A DNA stretch of 18,543 nucleotides from JACQNR01 sp049515175 (GTDB lineage Bacteria > Acidobacteriota > Terriglobia > UBA7540): the NCBI GenBank assembly GCA_049515175.1, contig JBEKUI010000065.1:1-18543 (forward strand), read 5' to 3'. Both the position numbers and the translations under genes were made by a program. Each line of letters opens with the position of its first letter. Position 1 is the first letter of the stretch. Under the pieces are notes generated by a model. The model had not been told where the DNA came from. It made no database searches and saw nothing but the letters and a program-made list of their open reading frames with translations. Of this stretch, positions 1 to 7,244 are shown piece after piece.

Positions 1-352
1 GCAATTCGCGCGCAATCTCTATTCCTCCCAACGTCTGGACCAGGGGCTCTTCCCGGCTTCCCACGGCTCGTTGACGGCGCAAGAAATCATAGCAATGATT
101 GACCGTAACACGCGACAGCCAGGAGCCGAACGGCGAAGCGAAACTATAGCTGCCCAGCGACCGAAAAGCCTTAATAAAAACCTCCTGCGCCAAATCCTCG
201 GCCGCGTCGCGATGCCCGACGAGGCGGAAGACCAGAGCTAGGACGCGGCGCTGGAAGCGCTCGACCAGGAAGCCGAAGGCATCGTGGTCGCCGAGTTGCG
301 CGCGCTTGATCCAAGACACCTCCTCGGCGTTCTGTTCGGCTGGATTAGTCAT
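1..352 (-). CDS. ECF-type RNA polymerase sigma factor (sigma-70 family), C-terminus outside window
   Basis: Reading the minus strand from an ATG at 352 gives 117 codons open to the window edge, so the C-terminal part (region 4) is missing. The protein starts MTNPAEQNAEEVSWIKRAQL. Residues 21-94 look like sigma-70 region 2: GDHDAFGFLVERFQRRV, then the region 2.2 core DAAEDLAQEVFIKAFRSL near residues 49-66, then SPFGSWLSRVTVNHCYDFLRR (2.3/2.4). The short N-terminus without region 1.1 is typical of extracytoplasmic-function sigma factors, which direct RNA polymerase to stress or envelope regulons. No anti-sigma gene is visible because the downstream side lies outside the window. The RBS is weak (CAGG about 4 nt before ATG). 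The gene diverges from the XRE regulator. The family call is firm; the regulon is unknown. Confidence 0.9.
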   Translation of the reverse strand, partial: MTNPAEQNAEEVSWIKRAQLGDHDAFGFLVERFQRRVLALVFRLVGHRDAAEDLAQEVFIKAFRSLGSYSFASPFGSWLSRVTVNHCYDFLRRQRAVGSREEPLVQTLGGIEIAREL

Positions 353-594
353 GGGCCTGCTGCCAGAACGCCTCGCCCTTATCAAGGGAGACGAAGGAGG
401 CGTTCCCGGGGTTACAACGATTAAAGGCGTCTAATCCCTTCAGATAGGTGATGTCGGAGAACCCTCGCGGAAAGCGCCGCCCCTCGGAGTGGCACCCGCC
501 GGGCGGACCCGGCGCCACATCCCCTTTCGGACAGTAACAGAATAATGGTTGTTTTCCGTTGACCCCCCGGAAATAGTTATGAAAGAATACTAGT
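353..594. other. Divergent intergenic region between sigma factor and XRE regulator
   Basis: This 242-bp spacer separates two genes that start in opposite directions, so it must hold both promoters. The AT-richer end near 541-594 contains TTGACC at 559-564 followed after 18 nt by AAGAAT (583-588). That is a possible but weak promoter that would place the regulator on an almost leaderless mRNA. A GC-rich palindrome lies at 489-518 and is listed separately. An 85-codon minus-strand frame crosses the spacer but looks non-coding. Confidence 0.5.
489..518. repeat. GC-rich imperfect palindrome in divergent spacer
   Basis: GTGGC (489-493) pairs with GCCAC (514-518). Within it, CCGCC (496-500) pairs with GGCGG (502-506). 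The nested hairpin lies in what would be the 5' leader of the sigma factor gene. It could be a REP-like dispersed repeat, a regulator site or an attenuator; the sequence alone does not decide. Confidence 0.4.
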
Positions 595-972
595 ATGATC
601 ATCGGAACACGTCTTAGATCCTTGCGCGAAGAGCGAAAGCTCTCCCAAGGCGATATTGAAAAGCGTACAGGTTTATTGCGCTGCTACATTTCCCGGGTCG
701 AAAATGGTCATACCGTTCCGTCCATTGATACCTTGGAAAAGCTGGCGGCGGCGCTCGAAATCCCTCTCTATCAACTCTTCTACGAGGGCGAAGAGCCGCC
801 TCCGCTACCCAACCTGAGCAAGAGAACCAGCACAGAAGATCTGGAGTTGGACGCGGAAACCATGAAGCAAAACCGCTTCTTCGAGAAGGTCAGGCGTTTG
901 CTGACCAAGGTTTCCGACGAGCGGGACCGCCAGATCATTCTCTATATGGCTCAGAAGTTGGCGAGTCGGTAA
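595..972 (+). CDS. XRE-family helix-turn-helix transcriptional regulator, 125 aa
   Basis: A small cytoplasmic DNA-binding protein. Residues 6-61 form a Cro/C1-type HTH (XRE) domain: LRSLREERKLSQGDIEKRTG, then the recognition-helix region RCYISRVENG (29-38), then VPSIDTLEKLAAALEIPLYQ. The canonical S-x-x-D-I and S-R-x-E-x-G positions are intact, so it should bind DNA. The C-terminal half (66-125) is charged and helical, with no recognisable ligand domain; the end (RQIILYMAQKLASR) may serve in dimerisation. ATG 595 is preceded by only a weak purine stretch (GAAAG), and TAA ends at 972. It stands alone between a divergent sigma gene and convergent guaA. Similar stand-alone SinR-like regulators are, as I recall, common in Acidobacteriota. 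Its target is unknown; the adjacent spacer is the obvious candidate. Confidence 0.9.
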   Translation: MIIGTRLRSLREERKLSQGDIEKRTGLLRCYISRVENGHTVPSIDTLEKLAAALEIPLYQLFYEGEEPPPLPNLSKRTSTEDLELDAETMKQNRFFEKVRRLLTKVSDERDRQIILYMAQKLASR

Positions 973-993
973 ACAGTCGCTTGAGCTTTGGCT

Positions 994-1027
994 CGGTGGG
1001 GAGAAGCCGCAAGGGTTCTTCCCACCG
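994..1027. terminator. Hairpin between convergent XRE and guaA genes, likely bidirectional terminator
   Basis: The left arm CGGTGGGGAGAAGCC (994-1008) pairs with GGGTTCTTCCCACCG (1013-1027) around a GCAA tetraloop, with one G-U pair and one G-G mismatch in 15 positions. It lies 21 nt after the regulator's stop and 11 nt before the guaA stop on the other strand. There is no clear T-tract on either side, so termination efficiency is uncertain. Confidence 0.65.
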
Positions 1028-1038
1028 GCAAGGGATGA

Positions 1039-2583
1039 CTATTCCCATTCGATGGTCCCGGGGGGCTTGGAAGTAATATCCAACACTACCCGGTTTACCC
1101 CCTTTACTTCGTTGACGATTCTTGTCGCTATCCGTTCAAGCAGTGCCGGGGAAAGCTTGGCCCAATCCGCGGTCATACCATCTTCCGATTCCACGGCGCG
1201 CACAGCAATCGTCGATGCGTAAGTGCGCGCGTCGCCCATTACCCCCACACTCGAAATCGGCAGCAAGACGGCGAAGGACTGCCAAAGACGCGTGTAAAGC
1301 CCCCCCGCACGCACCTCCTCCACCACAATCGCGTCGGCCTCGCGCACCATCCGCAAACGCTCTTCCGTGACCTCGCCCACGATTCTCACCGCCAAGCCGG
1401 GCCCGGGAAACGGCTGGCGGCTGACAATCTCCTCATCCAAACCGAGTTCTCTGCCCACCGCCCGGACCTCGTCCTTGAACAACTCGCGCAGCGGCTCGAT
1501 GAGCTTGAACTGCAAATCCTTGGGCAGCCCGCCGACGTTGTGGTGGCTTTTGATGGTGGCGGCAGGCCCTTTCACGGAGACGGATTCGATCACGTCGGGG
1601 TAGAGTGTTCCCTGCACCAGAAACTCAGGGTGGCCGGCGCTGCGCGCTTCCTCCTCGAAGACTCGAATGAATTCTTCGCCGATGATCTTGCGTTTGCGCT
1701 CCGGGTCGGTGACTCCGCGCAACCGCTCCAGGAAGCGCTGCGAGCGGTCCACGGCGCGCACGTTCAAATGCGCCTGCTCGCGCAGCTTGGCGGTGACGCT
1801 CTGGAATTCGTTCAGCCGCAACACGCCGTTATCGACAAAAACGCAAATTAGCCGGTTTCCCAGCGCGCGCCCCACCAGTGTGGCCGCCACGGCGGAGTCG
1901 ACCCCGCCCGAAAGCGCGCAGAGCGCCGTACCACTCCCCACTTGCTCGCGCACGCGCTCCACCGTCTCTTCGATGAAAGAGCGCGGGAACCAGTTGGGCT
2001 GGATGCCGCAGATGCCCTGCACGAAGTTCCTCAGGATCTGGCTGCCGCGGTCGGTGTGCCGGACTTCGGGGTGAAATTCGACCGCGTATTGCTTCAGCTG
2101 CGGATTTTCGATGACGGAGACCGCGTTCTCCGTCCGCCCGGTGATCTGAAACCCCGGCGGCACTTTCGTCACGTGGTCGCCGTGGCTGTTCCAAACGCGC
2201 AAGGGAGTGGGAATTCCCCTCAGGATCTCGCCTGGCCCGGCAGCGTCCAGTTGCGCGAATCCGTACTCGCGCCGCGCCGCGGGCTCGACCTTCCCACCCA
2301 GCTTGTGGCTCATCCATTGCAGGCCGTAGCAGATCCCCAGCACCGGGAGGTTCATCTTCAGCACGCGCTCGTCGCAAACCGGAGAACCAGGGTCATAGAC
2401 CGAAGAGGGGCCGCCGGAGAGAATCAGCGCCTGCGGGGACATTTGAACGAGCCGGTCGAAGGCGATGTTGCACGGAACAATGATCGAATAGACGTTCATC
2501 TCCCGAATTCGCCGGGCAATGAGCTGTGTGAACTGTGAACCGAAATCGAGAACAACGATAGGACGATGTGTTTCCATGTTCAT
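1039..2583 (-). CDS. guaA: GMP synthase (glutamine-hydrolysing)
   Basis: Converts XMP, ATP and glutamine to GMP, the last step of de novo guanine nucleotide synthesis; cytoplasmic. From ATG 2583 the protein has 514 aa, close to the family norm of about 525. The N-terminal class I glutamine amidotransferase shows ILSGGPSSVYDPG, the nucleophile Cys85 in GICYG, and the His171/Glu173 pair in VEFHPEV. The ATP-pyrophosphatase domain has the P-loop SGGVDS (225-230). The C-terminal dimerisation domain ends in the family signature ITSKPPGTIEWE. An upstream ATG at 2622 would add 13 residues unlike the family, so MNMETHRPIVVLDFGSQ was chosen; ATG 2577 is also possible, and neither has a strong SD. It follows leuS by 47 bp on the same strand and is probably cotranscribed. 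Confidence 0.97.
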   Translation of the reverse strand: MNMETHRPIVVLDFGSQFTQLIARRIREMNVYSIIVPCNIAFDRLVQMSPQALILSGGPSSVYDPGSPVCDERVLKMNLPVLGICYGLQWMSHKLGGKVEPAARREYGFAQLDAAGPGEILRGIPTPLRVWNSHGDHVTKVPPGFQITGRTENAVSVIENPQLKQYAVEFHPEVRHTDRGSQILRNFVQGICGIQPNWFPRSFIEETVERVREQVGSGTALCALSGGVDSAVAATLVGRALGNRLICVFVDNGVLRLNEFQSVTAKLREQAHLNVRAVDRSQRFLERLRGVTDPERKRKIIGEEFIRVFEEEARSAGHPEFLVQGTLYPDVIESVSVKGPAATIKSHHNVGGLPKDLQFKLIEPLRELFKDEVRAVGRELGLDEEIVSRQPFPGPGLAVRIVGEVTEERLRMVREADAIVVEEVRAGGLYTRLWQSFAVLLPISSVGVMGDARTYASTIAVRAVESEDGMTADWAKLSPALLERIATRIVNEVKGVNRVVLDITSKPPGTIEWE

Positions 2584-2611
2584 AGGGTAGCCCGTCTGAG
2601 CACTGCAGTGC

Positions 2612-2634
2612 GGCGGGGACAAGGCCCCGCCTAC
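2612..2634 (-). repeat. Short palindromic repeat, copy A, overlapping the leuS stop codon
   Basis: GGCGGGG (2612-2618) and CCCCGCC (2625-2631) form a perfect 7-bp stem with a 6-nt loop. Read on the minus strand it starts GTAGGCGGGGCCTTGTCCCC. Its GTAG end supplies the TAG stop of leuS (2631-2633). The core matches copy B inside leuS (4036-4061) and resembles copy C at 13502-13526. It could also act as an intercistronic hairpin between leuS and guaA. Confidence 0.6.
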
Positions 2635-5192
2635 CTCACGACGATATTCACCAGCTTCTGCGGGACAACGATGATTTTAACGATTTGCTTCCCTGCAATG
2701 TGCAGTGCCACTTTCTCCTCCGCCAGGGCGCGCGTCCGGATTTCCTCCTCCGTGGCGTTCACTGCGACGCGGATGCGTCCCCGCAGCTTGCCGTTCACCT
2801 GCACCGGGATTTCGATGTCCTCTTCCGCCGCCAACTCCGGGCTGTACGCGGGCCAGGACGTGCGCAACAGGGGCGTGTCATGTCCCAGCGCTTCCCACAG
2901 TTCATCGGCGATGTGCGGCGAGAAGAGGGAGAGAATCACCAACAGGTGCTCCAGGGCGCTCTTCAGGATCTCCGGCCGGACCTTTCCCGCCTCGATGGCA
3001 CTTTCGAGGTCACTCAGCTCGTTGATCAGCTCCATGGTCATGGCGATGTCGGTGTTGTAGTGCCAGCGCTCCTCCATGTCCTCGGTGACATGATGGAGAG
3101 TCTGGTGAGCTTTGCGAAGCAGGCGGCGCTCCTCCGCCCCGAGCCGGCTCAACTCGCCGTCGTTCTTCCACGCCCCGACGGCGCTCAGCCGCACAGCGTG
3201 CCGGGCCACCAGGCGGTACACGCGATTAAGGAATCGCGATGCGCCTTCGATGCCGGCGTCGCTCCACTCCAAATCCTTCTCGGGGGGCGCGGCAAAAAGC
3301 ATGTAAAGCCGCACAGTGTCGGCGCCATACTTGGCGCACATTTCGGTGGGATCGACGACGTTGCCCTTGGACTTCGACATCTTCGCGCCGTCTTTGATCA
3401 CCATACCCTGGGTGAAGAGCCGCGCCACGGGTTCGGCGAAATCGACGAGTCCGATATCCTGCATCACCTTGCTGAAGAAGCGCATATAGATCAGGTGCAG
3501 GATGGCGTGCTCGATGCCCCCGATGTACTGATCCACCGCGAACCAGTAGCGGACCGCCTCGCGATTGATGGGTGCGGTCGCAATCTTCGGGTCGGTGTAA
3601 CGATAGAAGTACCAGGAGGAATCGACGAACGTGTCCATGGTGTCGGTCTCGCGGCGCGCCGCTCCGCCGCAGCGGGGGCAGGCCGTGGCGACGAATTCCG
3701 GAACGTTGGCGAGCGGCGATTGCCCCTGCCCGGTCAGTTTCACGCCAGCAGGAAGAATCACGGGCAGGTTTTTCTCGGGCACGGGCACGATTCCGCAGAC
3801 GTCGCAATAGACCATGGGAATCGGCGTCCCCCAGTAGCGCTGGCGGGAGACACCCCAATCCTTAATGCGGTACTGGACGGTTCCCTTCCCGAAACCCTGC
3901 GCCTCGGCATCGCGCGTCATCCTCTCGATCGCCTGTTCGGAGGTTAGGCCGCTGTAGGGGCCGGAGTTCACGAGCTTGCCGTAGTCAACGAATGCCCCTG
4001 TAGGGGCGTTGTCCGTCGGCTGACGGACGCCCTCTGAGGGCGGGACAAGCCCCGCCCCTACGCCCCCCGGCACGATGACCGTCCTAATCGGCAGGCCGTA
4101 GGCCGTGCAAAACTCGAAATCGCGCTGGTCGTGGGCGGGGACAGCCATCACCACCCCCGTGCCGTACTCGAGCAGGACGAAGTTGGCCACCCACACGGGA
4201 ACCAGGTCGCCGCTGTACGGATTGCGCGCCCGGATGCTCGTGTCCACTCCCATCTTCTCCAGATTCACTTCCACGCGCGCACGCACGGCGGAAGCTTTCA
4301 CACGCTCGACCGCGGCGCGCAGCTTGGCGGGTTCCTGGGCCTGAGCGATAAGCTTCTCGACCAGCGCGTGCTCCGGCGCGATGAAGACCGCTGTGCAACC
4401 AAAGATGGTGTCCACACGCGTCGTGAAAACCCGGAGCGCGTCACCCAGACCTTCCACGCGGAAATCCGCAAAGGTTCCAAGCGATTTCCCGATCCAGTTC
4501 TGCTGCATCGTCAGCACGCGCTCGGGCCAGCGGACCAGATGCTTCATGTCGTCGAGCAATCGCTCGGCGTAGGCCGTGATCTTCAGGAACCACTGGTCCA
4601 GCTCGCGCTCGACAACGGGCGTCTCCTCGTGCCGCCAGCAGCAGCCGTCCACGACCTGCTCGTTGGCGAGCACCGTCTGACAGAGGTTGCACCAGTTGAC
4701 ACGGCTCTTCTTGCGATAAGCGAGGCCGCGCTCGTACATCTTGAGAAAGAACCACTGGTTCCAGCGGTAGTACTCCGGCACGCAGGTGGCAATCTCGCGC
4801 CGCCAGTCGTAGCTCACGCCGAGGCGCTTCAGCTGCCCGCGCATCCGGTCGATGTAGCTGAAGGTGAATTCCGACGGGTGCCGCTGATGCTTGATGGCAG
4901 CGTTTTCGGCAGGCAGGCCGAAGGCGTCCCAGCCGATGGGATGCAGAACGTTGTAGCCCTTCATCCACATGTAGCGAGCCAGCGCGTCGCCAATGGAGTA
5001 ATTGCGCACGTGGCCCATGTGAATGTCGCCGGAGGGATAGGGCAACATCTCCAGGACGTAGTACTTCTTCCGCCCGGGCGCTTCGTCAGCGTTGAAGAGC
5101 TGAAGCTCATTCCAGCGCTTTTGCCACTTGGCCTCGATTTGTTGCGGGTTGTAGGTTTCTTCCACGATTGTCTGAACCGCTTTGGGACTCAT
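2631..5192 (-). CDS. leuS: Leucyl-tRNA synthetase
   Basis: Charges tRNA-Leu with leucine in the cytoplasm. The 853-aa product is near the usual length (E. coli about 860). The class I signature HMGH lies at 58-61 in PYPSGDIHMGHVRNY. The CP1 editing domain shows TRVDTIFGCTAVF and VPAHDQRDFEF. A zinc-type motif CPRCGG leads into RRETDTMDTFVDSSWYF. The second signature KMSKS is at 604-608. The C-terminal anticodon-binding and VNGKLRGRI segments are present. Unusual: residues about 378-398 are encoded by a palindromic repeat (4000-4061), lengthening the loop before LVNSG by roughly 15 residues relative to my recollection of E. coli LeuRS. The stop codon comes from a related repeat. ATG 5192 has no obvious SD. 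It lies 82 bp downstream of nfo on the same strand. Confidence 0.97.
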   Translation of the reverse strand: MSPKAVQTIVEETYNPQQIEAKWQKRWNELQLFNADEAPGRKKYYVLEMLPYPSGDIHMGHVRNYSIGDALARYMWMKGYNVLHPIGWDAFGLPAENAAIKHQRHPSEFTFSYIDRMRGQLKRLGVSYDWRREIATCVPEYYRWNQWFFLKMYERGLAYRKKSRVNWCNLCQTVLANEQVVDGCCWRHEETPVVERELDQWFLKITAYAERLLDDMKHLVRWPERVLTMQQNWIGKSLGTFADFRVEGLGDALRVFTTRVDTIFGCTAVFIAPEHALVEKLIAQAQEPAKLRAAVERVKASAVRARVEVNLEKMGVDTSIRARNPYSGDLVPVWVANFVLLEYGTGVVMAVPAHDQRDFEFCTAYGLPIRTVIVPGGVGAGLVPPSEGVRQPTDNAPTGAFVDYGKLVNSGPYSGLTSEQAIERMTRDAEAQGFGKGTVQYRIKDWGVSRQRYWGTPIPMVYCDVCGIVPVPEKNLPVILPAGVKLTGQGQSPLANVPEFVATACPRCGGAARRETDTMDTFVDSSWYFYRYTDPKIATAPINREAVRYWFAVDQYIGGIEHAILHLIYMRFFSKVMQDIGLVDFAEPVARLFTQGMVIKDGAKMSKSKGNVVDPTEMCAKYGADTVRLYMLFAAPPEKDLEWSDAGIEGASRFLNRVYRLVARHAVRLSAVGAWKNDGELSRLGAEERRLLRKAHQTLHHVTEDMEERWHYNTDIAMTMELINELSDLESAIEAGKVRPEILKSALEHLLVILSLFSPHIADELWEALGHDTPLLRTSWPAYSPELAAEEDIEIPVQVNGKLRGRIRVAVNATEEEIRTRALAEEKVALHIAGKQIVKIIVVPQKLVNIVVR
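4000..4061. repeat. 62-bp palindromic repeat element (copy B) inside leuS
   Basis: The ends are perfect 9-bp inverted repeats, GTAGGGGCG (4000-4008) and CGCCCCTAC (4053-4061). Between them are two more perfect hairpins: GTCCGTC/GACGGAC (4011-4017 and 4022-4028) and CGCCCTC/GAGGGCG (4028-4034 and 4036-4042). The density of palindromes is quite unlike surrounding coding DNA. The element is translated as part of LeuRS without breaking the frame. It looks like a REP/MITE-type dispersed element; no transposase is present. Confidence 0.75.
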
Positions 5193-5274
5193 TTCAAAAA
5201 CTGGAAATCGGAAATTAGAAACTGGCCCCGGAGCATCGAGTTTCCAGTTTCAAATTTCTTGTCCCAGCAGCCGC
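5193..5274. other. nfo-leuS intergenic spacer with AT-rich inverted repeat
   Basis: This 82-bp gap is much richer in A+T than its neighbours. It contains GAAATTAGAAACTGG (5211-5225) and its inverted partner CCAGTTTCAAATTTC (5244-5258), with 14 of 15 positions complementary and an 18-nt GC-rich loop. A further partial unit, AAACTGGAAA, lies at 5198-5207. The hairpin sits in the leader just before the leuS ATG. It may be a dispersed repeat or modulate read-through from nfo to leuS. Confidence 0.55.
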
Positions 5275-6123
5275 CTATAGCGCGCCGCCGAGTTTCCGCA
5301 TCATGCGCAGATTACGCTTGTCGTCGCCCGGCCGGTCGATGGGCGTCTCACAAATAAAAGGAATCGCACGCAGCTTGGGATGGCGGACGATCCGGCCAAA
5401 CGCTTCGCGCCCGATAAAGCCCTTGCCGATGTGCTCGTGCCGATCGGCGTGAGAGCCGAACGCGGTCTTCGAGTCGTTCGAGTGAATCACCCGAACCCGC
5501 TTGATGCCCACGGTCGAATCAAGCTGCTTCACGGTTTCGCGCAGCCCCGCGGCCGTATGAATCGCGTATCCCGCCTCAAAACTGTGGGCGGTATCGATGC
5601 AGGCCCCGATGGGCAGATCTTTCTCAGCGCCCGCGATGATTTCCGCCACTTCTTCGAATGTCCTCCCAATGACCGACCCCTGCCCGGCTGTGTTCTCGAT
5701 CAGGATCGTTAGGCCGTCCAAACTCAGGCCGTTCGCTGCCTGCTTCAGAGACTCCACACAGGCCGCGATCGCCGCGCCCGGCGTGCTCCCCTTGGCGCTG
5801 CCGGGATGGGTGACCAGGTAGTCCGCTTGCAGCGACACTGCCCGTTCGAGTTCCTCGCGAAACGCCGCGATCGACTTCGCACGAATGACCGGGTCGCCCG
5901 CGGCAAGATTGATCAGATAGTTGTCGTGGATGACCACCGGCCGGAGATCGTGTTTCTTTCGGGCCGCCTGGAAGCGCTCGTAGGCTTGCGGCGTCGGCTC
6001 CACTGCCTTCCATCCGCGGGGATTTGCCGAAAACATTTGAAATGTGTCGCAGCCGATCCGGTGGGCATGGTGAGCCGCATTTTCAAGCCCGCCGGCTATC
6101 GATGTATGCACGCCCACTCTCAA
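5275..6123 (-). CDS. nfo: Endonuclease IV (AP endonuclease, deoxyribonuclease IV)
   Basis: A trinuclear-zinc AP endonuclease of base-excision repair that cleaves DNA 5' of abasic sites. The 282-aa TIM-barrel protein carries all nine expected metal ligands: His66 (HDNYLINL), His106 (THPGS), Glu143 (IENTAGQG), Asp177 and His180 (CIDTAHSFEAGY), His214 (VIHSND), Asp227 and His229 (ADRHEHIG), Glu259 (ICETP). I infer the correspondence by alignment to remembered E. coli Nfo motifs. The start is a TTG at 6123, supported by GGAG seven nt upstream (CTGGAGAAATCCCTTG); there is no ATG nearby. It heads the nfo-leuS-guaA minus-strand run and diverges from the membrane-protein operon. Confidence 0.95.
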   Translation of the reverse strand: MRVGVHTSIAGGLENAAHHAHRIGCDTFQMFSANPRGWKAVEPTPQAYERFQAARKKHDLRPVVIHDNYLINLAAGDPVIRAKSIAAFREELERAVSLQADYLVTHPGSAKGSTPGAAIAACVESLKQAANGLSLDGLTILIENTAGQGSVIGRTFEEVAEIIAGAEKDLPIGACIDTAHSFEAGYAIHTAAGLRETVKQLDSTVGIKRVRVIHSNDSKTAFGSHADRHEHIGKGFIGREAFGRIVRHPKLRAIPFICETPIDRPGDDKRNLRMMRKLGGAL

Positions 6124-6264
6124 AGGGATTTCTCCAGAAGTCTAACCAACCATGTTAACAAAGCGGTTTGAAGAGCGTCAACAAATCGCCGGTTGCCGCG
6201 GTTGCAATTCAGCCCCGGTGGGTTAGAATCACCCCAGCCAGGGTTTGACTTCCTGCTCTCACAA
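6124..6264. other. Divergent spacer between nfo and the MoxR-type operon
   Basis: This 141-bp region must drive both nfo (minus) and the operon from 6265 (plus). The plus-strand promoter candidate is listed separately. On the minus strand TTGACG (6176-6181) could be a -35 element for nfo, but no convincing -10 follows at the right distance. The nfo ribosome binding site GGAG lies just right of 6130. Confidence 0.45.
6202..6229 (+). promoter_or_regulatory. Candidate sigma-70 promoter of the 6265-11697 operon
   Basis: TTGCAA (6202-6207) and TAGAAT (6224-6229) are separated by 16 nt, giving four and five matches to the -35 and -10 consensus. Transcription would start about 6236, leaving a leader of roughly 29 nt before ATG 6265. 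The -10 overlaps a small GGTGG/CACC-type hairpin (6217-6234). Confidence 0.5.
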
Positions 6265-7233
6265 ATGGCGACCGCTGCCCACAATCCCGATCTGCGGCCC
6301 CTGAGCCTGAGCGAGTTGTTGGACCGTACCTTCACCTATTACCGCCGAAATTTCTGGCTCTTCGTCGGCATCATGGCAATTCCCCAGTTGTTTGTCGTCG
6401 CCATGAGCATCCTGTTCGAAGAAGTCCAGGAGATCGGCCGAGCTGGTCCCACGGCAACGGGCACCGACTGGCTGACTCCGCAATTGATCATCGGCATGGC
6501 CGTCGGGGTCATGTTGTTTCTCACCATCTTTTCCGTCGTTTACCTTTTCGCGCAAGGGGCCACCGCCCTGGCCCTGTCGGACGTCCACCTGGGACGAGCG
6601 GCCACCATCCGCGGGTCCTACCAGGAGATGAAGCGGCACCTCTGGCGTCTCTTTCTGCTGATCAATGCAATCTGCCTGCGGCTGGCCGGAGTAGCGATGC
6701 TATTCATCGGCGGCATCGCCGCGATCGCGGTTGCTGTCGGCTTGGTATCGTCGAACAGCCTCGCGGGCGCTCTGGGGATCTTCTTCGGCATTTTGGCGAT
6801 ACTGGCCTCCATTGTGCTTTTCTTCCTGTTGGGCCTGCGGTACTCCCTCGCCACACCGGCCCTCCTGCTGGAGGATTTGAAAGCCGGCGAGGCTATCCGG
6901 CGGAGCGTTTTCCTGGCGCGCGGCAATCTGGGTCGCATCTTCCTGATGAGCTTCCTGATGAGTATGGTAAGTTGGACCGCCTCGGCGATCTGTCAGGGGC
7001 CTTTCATGGTTCTCGCCGCCGTGCTGGCCATCAAGTCCAGAGGCGTGGTTCCCATGTGGGTGAGCGTGCCAGGGGATGTCGCGGCGGGAGTCGGCCGGGC
7101 CCTGGGCGCGCCGCTGATGATGATTGGCCTGGCCCTGATTTATTACGATGCGCGAGTACGGAAAGAGGGGTTTGATCTCCAGCACATGCTGGAGGCGATT
7201 GAACAGCAAGGAGCCAAGCCAAACCAGCCTTGA
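6265..7233 (+). CDS. Multi-pass membrane protein, GPDPase_memb/DUF975-like
   Basis: A 322-aa integral membrane protein with no catalytic motif. After a short cytoplasmic start (MATAAHNPDLRPLSLSELLD) come about six hydrophobic segments, near residues 30-50, 72-98, 128-150, 158-190, 210-240 and 268-288. It ends YYDARVRKEGFDLQHMLEAI, an ending I associate with the membrane domain of glycerophosphodiesterase-like proteins found next to DUF4129 genes. The frame is open upstream to 6193, but ATG 6265 fits the conserved start of the family and leaves room for the promoter. It is the first gene of the operon; the stop lies 11 bp before the DUF4129 start. Function is unknown; it may organise or anchor the complex encoded downstream. 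Confidence 0.75.
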   Translation: MATAAHNPDLRPLSLSELLDRTFTYYRRNFWLFVGIMAIPQLFVVAMSILFEEVQEIGRAGPTATGTDWLTPQLIIGMAVGVMLFLTIFSVVYLFAQGATALALSDVHLGRAATIRGSYQEMKRHLWRLFLLINAICLRLAGVAMLFIGGIAAIAVAVGLVSSNSLAGALGIFFGILAILASIVLFFLLGLRYSLATPALLLEDLKAGEAIRRSVFLARGNLGRIFLMSFLMSMVSWTASAICQGPFMVLAAVLAIKSRGVVPMWVSVPGDVAAGVGRALGAPLMMIGLALIYYDARVRKEGFDLQHMLEAIEQQGAKPNQP

Positions 7234-7244
7234 GATCCGCCTGG

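Noticed and set aside
345..602. 85-codon minus-strand frame across the sigma/XRE spacer
   Set aside because: It has no recognisable motif, overlaps both neighbouring genes' starts and encodes the spacer palindrome; its composition looks non-coding.
2584..2622. Upstream ATG extension of guaA
   Set aside because: The 13 added residues come from the repeat-containing spacer and do not resemble GuaA N-termini.
2685..5357. Long plus-strand open frames opposite leuS (420 codons at 2685-3947 and 408 codons at 4131-5357)
   Set aside because: They mirror the conserved LeuRS frame in GC-rich DNA, show no domain pattern and have low-complexity His/Arg/Pro-rich composition.
6211..6240. tRNA-like or riboswitch-like fold before the membrane operon
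   Set aside because: Only one short GGTGG/CACC hairpin is present; no cloverleaf or known riboswitch core could be traced.
6193..6264. Upstream ATG extension of the GPDPase_memb-like gene
   Set aside because: The 24 extra residues would run through the best promoter candidate and do not look like the family's start.
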